A stretch of 64,000 nucleotides of DNA, taken from contig JAJZNE010000106.1 in assembly GCA_021847995.1 (NCBI GenBank), positions 18,270-82,269 of the forward strand, in the 5' to 3' direction. The DNA is from Pseudomonadota bacterium (GTDB lineage: Bacteria > Pseudomonadota > Alphaproteobacteria > Acetobacterales > Acetobacteraceae). Position numbers and translations under genes: made by a program. Of this stretch, positions 44,749-53,809 are shown one piece after another. The notes beneath the pieces are model-generated. The model was not told where the DNA came from. It made no database searches and saw nothing but the letters and a program-made list of their open reading frames with translations. The first letter of the stretch is position 1. Every line of letters begins with the position of its first letter.

Positions 44749-45099
44749 ATGAGCAGGATCATCCGCACCGAACCGAACGACGTATTGGCGAAAGCCGTGG
44801 AATACCACGGCTTCGTCTATGTGCAGGGCGTCACCGCCCGCGACCTCGCGGCCGACATCACCGGGCAGACGCGCGACGTGCTGGCGCAGATCGACGCCAT
44901 CCTGGAAACCCACGGCACCGACAACACCCGCCTGCTACAGGCCCAGATCTGGCTCAAGGACATCCGCGACCGGGAGGCGATGAACAAAGTCTGGTCGGCT
45001 TGGCTGCCCCCGTCCGGCGCACCGGCCCGCGCCTGCGTGCAGGCCCACATGGCCGATCCCCGGCACCTCGTCGAAATCATGGTCGTAACCTGTAAATAG
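44749..45099 (+). CDS. RidA family protein
   Basis: A 116-residue protein of the RidA/YjgF group, beginning MSRIIRTEPNDVLAKAVEYH. Conserved blocks are GFVYVQGVTARD near 22, DNTRLLQAQIWLKDIRD near 62 and GAPARACVQAHM near 90, which includes the Arg that binds the imine carboxylate in active members. RidA hydrolyses reactive enamines or imines made by PLP enzymes. The start follows a GAGAGAGAAGG stretch. An AT-rich dyad lies upstream. Confidence 0.88.
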   Translation: MSRIIRTEPNDVLAKAVEYHGFVYVQGVTARDLAADITGQTRDVLAQIDAILETHGTDNTRLLQAQIWLKDIRDREAMNKVWSAWLPPSGAPARACVQAHMADPRHLVEIMVVTCK

Positions 45100-45177
45100 T
45101 CGCAACGGCACCGGCAGGGACGGGGCCGCGGGGCAGGGGCGACAGTGATCGCTCCTGCAACCGAACCCGTGCCGGTA

Positions 45178-45254
45178 TGTTGCGTCCATGCAACACGCAA
45201 GAGCGAAATGCACTCTATTGCTATAACGGATGCGTTATTAGGATAACTATCCTG
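45178..45254. promoter_or_regulatory. Three short perfect dyads upstream of the CHAP gene
   Basis: TGTTGC-N6-GCAACA (45178-45195), ATAACG-GATG-CGTTAT (45224-45239) and AGGATA-AC-TATCCT (45241-45254) are three separate perfect inverted repeats with six-base arms within 77 bases. They lie about 140-215 bases before the CHAP gene start in an AT-richer stretch. TTGCTA at about 45219 and GATAAC at about 45243 could be -35 and -10 boxes overlapping the last two. They may be operators or small RNA hairpins. Confidence 0.5.
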
Positions 45255-45394
45255 ATTTCATCGGTTGTCCACACCCCGATTTCGTGAATCTGCACCGCTC
45301 ACGCCATCTCGGCCGTCTTGCCCGATTGTCATGCCGCGGGAATCGGGTTGTTACCTGCGGATACAATACGCGATGGCGAGAAGGAGCGAACCAG

Positions 45395-46135
45395 ATGCGG
45401 GCAGGTGCGTGGGCACATCGGGGTCGGCTGATCGGATCGGCTCTCACCCTTGCGGCGCTTGCTCTTGCTCCCTCGGTCGCCTTCGCCGACACCGCCAACA
45501 CCGGCCCGAATAGCGGCTCCGTCCCGTCCTCCCCCCACCACGCCGCCTCGCCGCACCATGCCGCGCAGCATGTTGCGACGAAGCTGCGCTATGCCGCGGC
45601 CTCGTTGCAGTGCGTGCCGTATGCCCGGGCCCAGTCCGGCATCGTCATCAAGGGCAACGCGGCCAACTGGTGGGACGCCGCCGCCGGCGTCTATGCCCGC
45701 GGCAGCCGGCCGGAGACGGGGGCGGTGCTGAATTTCCGCTCCACCGGCCACATGCGCCTCGGCCATGTCGCGGTGGTGACCAATGTCCTGAGCGCGCGGG
45801 AGATCGAGGTCGATCACGCCAACTGGACCCGCTTCAGCGCCACCAAGGGCAATGTCAGCCTGGCGATGCGCGTGATCGACGTGTCGCCGAACAACGACTG
45901 GACCGCGGTGCGCGTCGAACTCGGTCACACCGGCGGTTTCGGCGCCGTCTATCCCACCTACGGCTTCATCTACGACCGGCCGGACTCCGGCACGATGACG
46001 GCCAATACCCTTGCCACCCTGCACCCGACCATCGATCGTCCGCTGCTCGACGCCGACGAGGTGGCCGAGGCGCCGTCCGGCCGCGGCGGCGCGGCGGCTC
46101 TGCCCGTGGACGCGGCCGATCACAGCCTGCGCTGA
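45395..46135 (+). CDS. Secreted CHAP-domain cysteine peptidase/amidase
   Basis: A 246-residue protein with a Sec signal (residues about 11-31, ending PSVAFA) and a CHAP domain. The catalytic Cys is in ASLQCVPYARAQSGI near 73, and the His is in GHMRLGHVAVVTNV near 124, followed by VDHANW. CHAP enzymes cut peptidoglycan peptides or cross-bridges. The start is supported by AAGGAGCG. It is monocistronic, ends in a hairpin shared with the convergent chromate-transporter pair, and has an unusual dyad-rich leader. A role in wall remodelling or lysis of neighbours is inferred. Confidence 0.9.
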   Translation: MRAGAWAHRGRLIGSALTLAALALAPSVAFADTANTGPNSGSVPSSPHHAASPHHAAQHVATKLRYAAASLQCVPYARAQSGIVIKGNAANWWDAAAGVYARGSRPETGAVLNFRSTGHMRLGHVAVVTNVLSAREIEVDHANWTRFSATKGNVSLAMRVIDVSPNNDWTAVRVELGHTGGFGAVYPTYGFIYDRPDSGTMTANTLATLHPTIDRPLLDADEVAEAPSGRGGAAALPVDAADHSLR

Positions 46136-46149
46136 GCCTGACGCTCAGC
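46131..46149. terminator. Hairpin shared by two convergent genes
   Basis: GCTGAGC-CTGAC-GCTCAGC is a perfect seven-base stem that contains the stop codons of both the CHAP gene (plus) and the chromate-transporter gene (minus). It could serve as a two-way terminator without a T-run. Confidence 0.45.
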
Positions 46150-46666
46150 CGAGCAACCCCGCCGCCCCCAGCGTGCCCCCGGCCGCCAGCAGCCAGAGCG
46201 GATGCAGCCGCGTCGCCAGCAGGGCCGCCGCACTCCCCGCCGCCACCAGCAGCGTTCCCGGCCCATGGAGACTGGCGCGGCACAGCAGCAGCGCCGCACT
46301 CAGTACCAGCCCGACCGTCACCGGCGTCAGCCCCGCCTGCACCCGCTCCCGCCACGGCGCCTCCCGGAAGCGGTGCCACAGGCCGGCGACGACATAGGTC
46401 AACAGCCCGGCAGGGACGACGAAAGCAAGTGTCGCGGTCAGCGCGCCGGCCAGCCCCGCGACGCGCCAGCCGATCAGCGTCACCACCAGCATGTTCGGCC
46501 CCGGCGCCGCCTGCGCCACCGCGAACAGGGCAGCAAACTCCCCCGCGCTGACCCACCCCTCGGCCGCTGCCTGGCGCGCCATCTCCGGCAGCAGCGCATT
46601 GGCGCCGCCCACCGCGAGCAGGGAGAGGCCGGCGAACACCGCCGCCAGCGTAGCCAGCCCCACCAT
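46145..46666 (-). CDS. Chromate transporter, second half-size subunit
   Basis: A 173-residue membrane protein with one CHR domain: SLLAVGGANALLPEMARQ near 15 and FAVAQAAPGPNMLVVTLIGW near 47 are the family motifs. Short CHR proteins come in pairs that together make one ChrA-like transporter with opposite membrane orientation. Its ATG overlaps the stop of the partner gene (TGATG), which shows coupling. ChrA-type proteins export chromate; some move other anions. Confidence 0.9.
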   Translation of the reverse strand: MVGLATLAAVFAGLSLLAVGGANALLPEMARQAAAEGWVSAGEFAALFAVAQAAPGPNMLVVTLIGWRVAGLAGALTATLAFVVPAGLLTYVVAGLWHRFREAPWRERVQAGLTPVTVGLVLSAALLLCRASLHGPGTLLVAAGSAAALLATRLHPLWLLAAGGTLGAAGLLG

Positions 46667-47211
46667 CAGGCGTGCGGCCGGTTGAGCAGCACGCCCGCCG
46701 GCGCCAGCACCAGCAGCACGAGCCACAGCGGCAGGTGCAGCACCGCGACCGCCAGCACCGCCGCCACCGCCACCGCGATCCCGCCCGGCCGGCCGCGCAG
46801 GGGGGCCGCGATGCGCAGCGCGGTCGCCAGCACCAGCCCCGCCGCCGCCGCCGCCAGGCCGGCCAGACCATGCGCCACCGCCGGCACGCTCGCGAACCGG
46901 CCATACAGCGCCCCGAGGCCGATCACCACCGCGACCGGTCCGCCCAGCAGCCCGGCCACCGCCGCCAGCGACCCCGCCGCACCGTAAAACCGCCCGCCGA
47001 GGGCGACCGCGAAATTGACGATGTTGGGGCCGGGCAGGAATTGGCACAGCGCCAGCAGATCGGTGAACTCCGCCGCCGACAGCCAGCGCCGCCGCTCCAC
47101 GATCAGCCGCCGCGCCAGCGGCAGCACGCCACCGAAGCCGAGCATTCCGATCTCGGCGAAAGCGCCGAACAGGGCGGCGCGCGAGGGGATGGGCGAGGGG
47201 GCCGGCTGCAT
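46666..47211 (-). CDS. Chromate transporter, first half-size subunit
   Basis: A CHR-domain membrane protein (181 residues from 47211) with the motif AEIGMLGFGGVLPLARRLIV near 20 and LLALCQFLPGPNIVNFAVAL near 55. It is the partner of the following half-size subunit. The start is uncertain: MQPAPSPIPSRAAL at 47211 gives the usual length, while ATG 47280 would add 23 residues. It is divergent from the Ser/Gly-rich repeat protein gene. Confidence 0.87.
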   Translation of the reverse strand: MQPAPSPIPSRAALFGAFAEIGMLGFGGVLPLARRLIVERRRWLSAAEFTDLLALCQFLPGPNIVNFAVALGGRFYGAAGSLAAVAGLLGGPVAVVIGLGALYGRFASVPAVAHGLAGLAAAAAGLVLATALRIAAPLRGRPGGIAVAVAAVLAVAVLHLPLWLVLLVLAPAGVLLNRPHA

Positions 47212-47457
47212 GCGAAAGCCATAGCCGGCGCGCGGCGATTCGCCCACCGCCGTGACAAGCACAGAAACGAAGCGGTTCATCCGCCGCCTGCTGACAACTT
47301 GTCTACCGCTGCACCTGCGCCGATTGCACAACCATCTCCGCCCTCCGCCGTTGAACCTCCCAACGACGCCGTGCCGCGGAAGGGTCGCATGCCGAATTCT
47401 CCCGTGGCGGGGGTCGCGTTCATTTGTTGCGGTCATTCTGGAAGGAAACAGGCGCGC

Positions 47458-49317
47458 ATGTCGGGCACCACCAGCGGCTCCGTCTCGTCGAACTCCGGGT
47501 CGGGTTCATCCTCCTCCTCTGCTTCCGGCTCCTCCTCCGGTTCGTCCTCCGCCACGGCGACGACCGACACGCTGGCGCAGGACATCGGCGCCGTCGTCAC
47601 CCTCGGGGCGAGTGTCGCCGGATCGAGCGCACCGGGCACCGCCTACTCCTGGACCCCCACGGGGACTTTCCCGAGCGTTCCCTCGGGCCAGCTCGGGCGG
47701 GTCGATTTCAGCGGATCGGTCAGCGGCACCGCCTCATTGCCGGTGCCCTACGATATCGTGACCGACAGCGCGACCGCACCGGTGACCATCATCGCCAGCG
47801 GCACCAGCCCGCAGGTGGCAAGCATCACCGGCACCGGCCAGACCTACGACGCCAACGGCGCGTCCGGCTATTTCTTCTCCGGTTCCGGCAGCGTGAGCGG
47901 CACGAGCAGCAGTTCCGGGACCGGCAGCACGAGCAGCACCGGCACCACCGGCACCTCGACCACCAGCGCCACCGGGGGCAGCAGCAATTCCGGCACCGGC
48001 ACCACCGGCACCTCGACCACCAGCGCCACCGGGGGCAGCAGCAACAGCGGATCCGCCGGCAATGGCAGCAGTGCCGCGACCGGTGGCGGCAGCACCAGCA
48101 CGATCACCGGTACAGCGACCAACAGCGGCGCCAGCACGTCGGTTGCGGGCGGCAACGGTTCCAGCGCCGCAACCGGCGGCAATGGCAGCAGCCCAACCAC
48201 AACGTCGGGCGGCACCACCTCCGGCGGCGCCTCCAGTACCGCCACCGGCGGGGAGGGAACTGCGAGCAACACCGGCACCGCCGTCACCGCCGCTGCGCCG
48301 AGCGTATCCGCCCTGGCCGCCGCCACCTCATCGTCCTCCGGCAGCAGCAGCGGCAGCAGCGGGGGCAGCGGCAGCAGTTCTTCGGCCGGCAGTGTCGGGG
48401 GCAATCTCTGGTTCATCGGCAGCAGCGCCTCCGGCAGCGCGTCCGGCACCGCCTCCGGCACTGGCCAAAGTTACCTGACCAGCGTCAACCAGGCCGACAG
48501 CATCATCGCCACGCGGGGCACCAACTGGATTGGGACCGAGGGCAACAGCCATGACCATATCTGGATCGATGCCGGCAATGCGGTGATCGGCAGCAGCGGC
48601 GCCGATACCATCGCCGCCGGCTCCGGGGCGGCGACCGTGAATACCAGCGGCAATGCGCTCGCGTTCGACGGCGCGTCCTCCATGCTGTTCACGGCTGCCT
48701 CCGGGATGCCGACCGTGGTCGGCAGCAGCAAGGCGATGACGGTGTCCGGCACCGGCAGCGCCACCCTGTTCGCCGTCGCCGGAAGCACCGGCGGCAATCA
48801 GCTGATGAGCAGCGGCGCCGACGCGACGCTGGTGGGCGGAGGCAACAGTTCCGCCAGCTCGTCGTCTGCGGGCGGCGGCAGCGCCCCTTCGGCCGATACC
48901 CTGGCCGCCTTTGCCGGACACAACGTCCTGGTCGCCGGCACCGGCAATCAGACTTTGTACAGCGCGAGCGGGGCCACCAACACGGTGTTCGTCGGCAATT
49001 CCGGCACCGCCGAAATGGTGGCGCAGAACGGCAGCAACGTCTTCGTCGGCAGTTCCGGCCTCGACAACGTGATCGCCAGCGGCGACGGCAACCAGTTCGA
49101 CTTCACCATGGGCAAGGCCGGCGGCACCATGGGGGTGGTGGGCTTCAACAGCACCGACCTGATCAATCTCTCCGGCTACGGCTCAGGGGCCGCGACGACG
49201 GCGCTGGACCACGCGGCTACTGCCGGAGGCAACACCGTCCTCACGCTCTCCGACAACACCCGGATCGAACTTTTCAACTACACCGGCCTCACGTCGCACA
49301 ACATCACGGCGGTCTGA
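47458..49317 (+). CDS. Ser/Gly/Thr-rich repeat protein, probably secreted
   Basis: A 619-residue protein. Residues 1-35 are almost only Ser and Gly, 35-135 form a more ordered segment, 140-320 are low-complexity Ser/Gly/Thr with two exact 19-residue repeats, and 320-619 are beta-repeat-like. The last part has turns such as GSSGADTIAAGSGAATVNTS and SNVFVGSSGLDNVIASGDGN, which look like degenerate RTX or haemolysin-type repeats without the full calcium motif. There is no N-terminal signal, which fits type I secretion by a C-terminal signal. No transporter gene is adjacent. GGAAGGAAA precedes the ATG. Confidence 0.8.
   Translation: MSGTTSGSVSSNSGSGSSSSSASGSSSGSSSATATTDTLAQDIGAVVTLGASVAGSSAPGTAYSWTPTGTFPSVPSGQLGRVDFSGSVSGTASLPVPYDIVTDSATAPVTIIASGTSPQVASITGTGQTYDANGASGYFFSGSGSVSGTSSSSGTGSTSSTGTTGTSTTSATGGSSNSGTGTTGTSTTSATGGSSNSGSAGNGSSAATGGGSTSTITGTATNSGASTSVAGGNGSSAATGGNGSSPTTTSGGTTSGGASSTATGGEGTASNTGTAVTAAAPSVSALAAATSSSSGSSSGSSGGSGSSSSAGSVGGNLWFIGSSASGSASGTASGTGQSYLTSVNQADSIIATRGTNWIGTEGNSHDHIWIDAGNAVIGSSGADTIAAGSGAATVNTSGNALAFDGASSMLFTAASGMPTVVGSSKAMTVSGTGSATLFAVAGSTGGNQLMSSGADATLVGGGNSSASSSSAGGGSAPSADTLAAFAGHNVLVAGTGNQTLYSASGATNTVFVGNSGTAEMVAQNGSNVFVGSSGLDNVIASGDGNQFDFTMGKAGGTMGVVGFNSTDLINLSGYGSGAATTALDHAATAGGNTVLTLSDNTRIELFNYTGLTSHNITAV
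47941..48054 (+). repeat. 57-bp tandem duplication in the Ser/Gly-rich gene
   Basis: Two 57-base units (47941-47997 and 47998-48054) are nearly identical, diverging only at the end of the second. Each codes for 19 residues rich in Thr, Ser and Gly, so the duplication keeps the frame. Confidence 0.93.
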
Positions 49318-49327
49318 TGCCGCTCGC

Positions 49328-50311
49328 CTAATGCTGCGGCGTGGCGCGGGGCGCCAGCTTGCCGCTGCGGATCGCTTCGGCATCCAGCGGCAGGTCGCGC
49401 CGCACCGCGCCGTCGCTGCCGAGTGCCGCGGTCGTGAGGCCATCGACCAGCAGTTCGGTACCGCCGGCATTGCCGGTGGTGAGCAGAAGGGCCGGACGGT
49501 CCGGCACCGTCCAGCTCTCTCCGCTGCGGAGCACCCGGTTCAGCAGGATCTGCCCGCCCTTGTCGCGCACCTGCACCCAGGCATCCGCCGTCGCCCGCAC
49601 CACGATATGTGCGGCCGACGGCGGCGGCGGTGGGGCCGCAATGGGTGCCGGGGCTGCCGGCACGGGCGCTTCCGGCGGCGCCGACGCTGCCGGGATCGGC
49701 GGTGACAGGGGCGGGATCACGACCGCGGCGGCCGCCGAGCTTGGCGAGATACTGGGCAGCGGTGGCGGCGCCGGCTCCGGGTCGGCCGCGGCGGCGACCG
49801 CCGGGGGAGGGGAGGCGGGTGAAGCGGTCGGGGCGGGCAGCGGAGCCTCCCGCTCGGCCAGCGCCGCCAGCCGTTCCGGCAGCGCCGACACGCTATCGGG
49901 GCGCGGCCCGGCATGTTCCGAGGCGCGGTACCAGCCGATATAGGCGCCCACGGCCAGCACCGCACCGAGCAGCACCACCGCCCCGGCCGGCACGCCGCGG
50001 TCGGGGACGGGGGCGGGAAAGTTCAGCTCCGGCCGCCGGTTTGCCGCCGCCGCTGCCTCCGCCCGGAAGCGGCGGATGATCTCCGCAGGATCAAGGCCGA
50101 GCACCGCGGCATAGCTGCGCAGGAACCCGACCGCATACGCGATCCCCGGCAGATCATCGATCCGCCCGTCCTCCAGCGCCGCCAGATACGGCTCCCGGAT
50201 GCGCAGATGGGCCGCGATCGCCGGCAGGGTCCAGCCCAGCCGCTCCCGCGCCGCGCGCAGATCCGCGCCGACGCGCGCCGCCGGCGCCGCCCGCTCGGCA
50301 TGGGACAACAT
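49328..50311 (-). CDS. RodZ-like protein (HTH, one membrane helix, DUF4115)
   Basis: A 327-residue protein. The N-terminal helix-turn-helix (RVGADLRAARERLGWTLPAI, residues 14-33, then HLRIREPYLAALEDG) is followed by one membrane helix (GAVVLLGAVLAVGAYIGWY near 125), a long Pro/Ala linker, and a C-terminal beta domain of DUF4115 type (ADAWVQVRDKGGQILLNRVL). This is the RodZ layout, which links MreB to the membrane. The start at MLSHAERAAP (50311) is chosen over a longer leader. It lies 213 bases after ptsP on the same strand. Confidence 0.85.
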   Translation of the reverse strand: MLSHAERAAPAARVGADLRAARERLGWTLPAIAAHLRIREPYLAALEDGRIDDLPGIAYAVGFLRSYAAVLGLDPAEIIRRFRAEAAAAANRRPELNFPAPVPDRGVPAGAVVLLGAVLAVGAYIGWYRASEHAGPRPDSVSALPERLAALAEREAPLPAPTASPASPPPAVAAAADPEPAPPPLPSISPSSAAAAVVIPPLSPPIPAASAPPEAPVPAAPAPIAAPPPPPSAAHIVVRATADAWVQVRDKGGQILLNRVLRSGESWTVPDRPALLLTTGNAGGTELLVDGLTTAALGSDGAVRRDLPLDAEAIRSGKLAPRATPQH

Positions 50312-50524
50312 CAAAGCCCGCTCTCGCGCCAGGCTGTGCTTCCGGTCCTGCAGCACGGCAATGTCGGTCCCACAATAAATGCCGATATGCGCCAGTCCGT
50401 CTCGCCCGCGGATCAGGCGGAGGCTTCACAACTGTTTGTAGAACAGGGGACGGCGAAAGCCAACTCCTTCCGCGAGGAACTCGCAATGCTGCCGTGACTG
50501 TATCGCAGCCACCACGGATGCCGG

Positions 50525-52744
50525 TCAGACCGGCAAACCGTGCTCGCGCGCCCAGGCGCCGATCGGCTCGCGCAGCGAGGCCGTGTCGTCGGCGCTGCGG
50601 CGCAGGGTGGCCAGGACGCTCCGGAATTCCGGCAGGTCGAGGGCCGCCAGGGCAGCCTTCACCGCCGGCAGCGCCCCGGCCGCCATCGACAGCGTGGTGA
50701 TGCCGAGGCCGGCCAGCGTCATCGCCTCCAACGGCCGTCCCGCCGCCTCGCCGCACACCGACAGCGGCACCCCCGCCGCCGCGGCCCGCGCCGCGAGCCT
50801 GGCCAGCAGGGCGAGCATGGCCGGCGCCAGCACGTCATAGCGGCGGGCCAGCGCCGGCGTGCTGCGGTCGGCGGCGAACACGAACTGCAACAGGTCGTTG
50901 GTGCCCACCGAGACGAAGGCGGCGTGCCTCAGCAATGCGTCAAGCTCCCACAGCAGCGCCGGCACTTCCAGCATGGTGCCGATGCGCAGGTGCGCCGGGG
51001 CCGGGCGGATGCGCGCCGCCTCCGCCAGCACCACGGCGCGTGCGGTCTGGAACTCGGCAACGGTCGCCACCATCGGGAACATGATGGAAAGCTCCCGCCC
51101 GTTCGCCGCCAGCAGCAGCGCGCGGGCCTGCCGGCGCAGCACCGCCGGCCGGTCGAGGGCAACGCGCAGGCTGCGCCAGCCCATGGCCGGGTTTTCCTCC
51201 GCCGGTGGGGCACTGCCGGGCAGCAGCTTGTCGCCGCCGAGGTCGAGTGTGCGGAACAGCACCGGGCGACCGGCGGCGGCATCCAGCACCCGCGCGTACA
51301 CCTGCTGCTGTTCCGCGACATCGCTGAGGGCGCCACGCGCAAGCATGGCGATCTCGGTGCGGAACAGGCCGATGCCGTCGGCACCGGTGGCATCCAGTTG
51401 CGGCAGTTCGAGCGGCAGGCCGACATTGAGCATCAGGGAGACGCGGGAGCCGTCCGCGGTGGTCGCCGGGCGGTGGCGCAGCAGCGTCCAGTGGGCATGG
51501 CGCTCGCGCCGCGCCGCCAGTTCACGCTGATAGGCGGCGCACAGTTCCGGTGCCGGGCGCAGCACGAACAGCTCCTCGTCGGCGTCGAGCAGCCCCTCCT
51601 CGCCGTTTTCCGCCGCCTCCAGCACGCCGCGTGCGCCGCCGAGGGTGGGCAGGTCGAGGGCGCGGGCGACGATCGCCGCATGGCCGGCGGCGCTGCCATC
51701 CTCGATCACCAGGGCAGCGATCCCGCGTGCCTGCCAGTCGAGCAGTTCCGCCGGCCCGATCCGGCGGGCCAGCAGGATGGCGCCGGCGGGCACCGGGGCC
51801 GATGGCGCCTCGCCATCCAGCGCGCGCAACAGCCGGCCGATCATGTCCTCGATGTCGGCGAGGCGCTCGCGCAGATAGGGATCGACGATCCGGCGCATGC
51901 GGTCGCGCAGTTCGCCGCCCACCCGATGCACCGCCGCCTCCGCCGACAGCCCGCCGCGGATCGCATCCTCGATGCGCCGCAGCCAGCCGGCATCGGCCGC
52001 CACCAGCCGGTACGCCGCCAGCACCTCGCGCGGGCCCTCGCCGTCCGGCAGGCGGTCCGCGATGAGTTCGTCGAGGCCGCGCTGCATCGTGTCCACCGCT
52101 GCGGCGAAGCGCAGCAGTTCCTGTTCCGGGTCGTCGGCGAGCATGCGGCGTGGCGCGGCGGCGAGGTCGTGGCGCACCACCGGGCCGATCGCGATGCCGG
52201 GCACGATGACGCTGCCGGTGAAGCGCCGCGCCACCGTCCCCGCCACGCCCGCCTCGGCACTGTCGCCGGGTGCGACGGTCGCCAGTTTCTCGGCGAGCAG
52301 CATCGCCACCGTCTCCAGCACCTCGACCTCATCCTGATCGTAGCGGCGCGGTGCGCGGTTCTGCACCGCCAGCACGCCCAGGGTGCGCCCGGCGCGCCGC
52401 ACCGGCACGGCGAGCATGGAGGCGTATTTCTCCTCTCCGGTTTCCGGACGGTAGGCGAAGCGGGGATGGTTCTGCGCGTCGGGCAGGTTGAGCGGCTGGC
52501 CGGTCGCCGCGACCAGGCCGACGATGCCCTCTCCCACGCGCAGCCGCGTCCGTCCCACCGCTTCCGGCCGCAATCCCTCGGTCGCGGCGAGTTCCAGGAT
52601 GTCGCCGGGACGCAGGACGTAAATCGAGCACACCTCGGTCACCAGCTCAGCGGCGATCAGGTGGGGCACCTCGGCGGCGGGCGCGGCGCTGGTCGCCATC
52701 AATTCCCGCAGCCTGGCGAGCAGGCGGCGTGGTGCCGACACCAT
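50525..52744 (-). CDS. ptsP: Phosphoenolpyruvate-protein phosphotransferase EI-Ntr
   Basis: PtsP takes phosphate from PEP and passes it to NPr in the nitrogen PTS, a regulatory chain. The 739-residue protein has an N-terminal GAF domain (about residues 10-155). The enzyme I core follows, with the active His in AAGHAAIVARALDLPTLGGA, GIGLFRTEIAMLARG and the C-terminal GTNDLLQFVFAADRSTPALA. All are EI signatures. It is the third gene after lysC and the nitronate-monooxygenase-like gene, with a three-base gap. Confidence 0.96.
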   Translation of the reverse strand: MVSAPRRLLARLRELMATSAAPAAEVPHLIAAELVTEVCSIYVLRPGDILELAATEGLRPEAVGRTRLRVGEGIVGLVAATGQPLNLPDAQNHPRFAYRPETGEEKYASMLAVPVRRAGRTLGVLAVQNRAPRRYDQDEVEVLETVAMLLAEKLATVAPGDSAEAGVAGTVARRFTGSVIVPGIAIGPVVRHDLAAAPRRMLADDPEQELLRFAAAVDTMQRGLDELIADRLPDGEGPREVLAAYRLVAADAGWLRRIEDAIRGGLSAEAAVHRVGGELRDRMRRIVDPYLRERLADIEDMIGRLLRALDGEAPSAPVPAGAILLARRIGPAELLDWQARGIAALVIEDGSAAGHAAIVARALDLPTLGGARGVLEAAENGEEGLLDADEELFVLRPAPELCAAYQRELAARRERHAHWTLLRHRPATTADGSRVSLMLNVGLPLELPQLDATGADGIGLFRTEIAMLARGALSDVAEQQQVYARVLDAAAGRPVLFRTLDLGGDKLLPGSAPPAEENPAMGWRSLRVALDRPAVLRRQARALLLAANGRELSIMFPMVATVAEFQTARAVVLAEAARIRPAPAHLRIGTMLEVPALLWELDALLRHAAFVSVGTNDLLQFVFAADRSTPALARRYDVLAPAMLALLARLAARAAAAGVPLSVCGEAAGRPLEAMTLAGLGITTLSMAAGALPAVKAALAALDLPEFRSVLATLRRSADDTASLREPIGAWAREHGLPV

Positions 52745-52747
52745 CGT

Positions 52748-53809
52748 TCAGGCGTCGCGGGCGGCGAGTGCGTCGACGGCCTGTGCCACCAGCTCGGCAA
52801 TGATGGCGGCGGTCGGCTGTTCCGCCGTCACCATGCCCACCGACTGGCCCGCCATGACGCTGCCGTGTTCCACGTCGCCATCGATCACCGCACGGCGCAG
52901 CGCGCCGGCCCAGAAATGCTCGATGGCAAGCTGTGCCTGCTCGCGCGTCGTCTCGCCCGCCTCGAACGCCGCCCGCGTCGCCGCCTGATGCGCGAGAAAT
53001 TGCCTGGTTGCGGCATTGGCAAGCCCGCGCACGGGAATCACCGGAAAGCGCTCGTCCAGTTGCACCGACGGCACGGCATCGCGGGCGGCGGCGCGGATGA
53101 TGGCGCGCTTGAAATTCGGATGGGCGATACTTTCTGTCGCGGCGGCGAAGCGGGTGCCGAGCTGGGCGCCGGCGGCGCCCATTTTCAGGAATGCGACGAT
53201 CGCCTCACCGCGGCCGAGGCCGCCGGCGACGAACACCGGCACATCGCGCAGATGCGGCAGAATCTCCTGCGCCAGCACGACCAGCGACACCGGGCCGATA
53301 TGGCCGCCCGCCTCGCTCCCTTCGATCACCAGCGCATCGGCGCCGGCGCGCACGAGGCGGCGTGCCAGCACCAGCGCCGGCGCGAAGCAGATCAGGCGTG
53401 CGCCGCCATCCTTCACCGCGCGCACCGCCCCGCCCGGCGGCAGCCCGCCCGCCAGCACGACATGGCCGACCCGCGCGGCGAGGGTGACGCGCACCAGATC
53501 GTCAAGCTGCGGGTGCATGGTGATCAGGTTGACGCCGAACGGCCGTGCGGTCAGTGCCTGGGTGGCGGCGATCTCGGCCTCCAGCTGAGCGGGCGACATC
53601 GCGCCACAGGCGATCACGCCGAAGCCGCCGGCGTTGCTGATGGCAGCGACCAGATTGCGCTCGCTCACCCAGCTCATCGCGCCGCCCATGATGGCGTGAC
53701 GGCAGCCGAGGAACTCGCTGCCGCGTGCCCAGAGCCGCGTCAGCGTCGCGCGCGCCGTGCCGAGCCGCGCTTCTTCCTCCTCCCCGGCGGGCGCGTGGTC
53801 AGGCGGCAT
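52748..53809 (-). CDS. Nitronate monooxygenase / FMN dioxygenase family protein
   Basis: A 353-residue FMN TIM-barrel protein. Motifs include HAIMGGAMSWVSERNLVAAI near 38, SNAGGFGVIACG near 58, ADALVIEGSEAGGHIGP (conserved His) near 155, and VFVAGGLGRGEAIVAFLKMG near 192. They match the nitronate monooxygenase/FabK-like family. It would oxidise alkyl nitronates or reduce an unsaturated acyl group; the exact activity is uncertain. Its start overlaps the lysC stop by 11 bases, and ptsP follows after three bases. This is an unusual guest in the common lysC-ptsP order. Confidence 0.88.
   Translation of the reverse strand: MPPDHAPAGEEEEARLGTARATLTRLWARGSEFLGCRHAIMGGAMSWVSERNLVAAISNAGGFGVIACGAMSPAQLEAEIAATQALTARPFGVNLITMHPQLDDLVRVTLAARVGHVVLAGGLPPGGAVRAVKDGGARLICFAPALVLARRLVRAGADALVIEGSEAGGHIGPVSLVVLAQEILPHLRDVPVFVAGGLGRGEAIVAFLKMGAAGAQLGTRFAAATESIAHPNFKRAIIRAAARDAVPSVQLDERFPVIPVRGLANAATRQFLAHQAATRAAFEAGETTREQAQLAIEHFWAGALRRAVIDGDVEHGSVMAGQSVGMVTAEQPTAAIIAELVAQAVDALAARDA

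Noticed and set aside
47868..48461. A Leu/Pro/Val-rich frame opposite the Ser/Gly-rich gene.
   Set aside because: It is the complement of Ser/Gly/Thr codons and has no support of its own.
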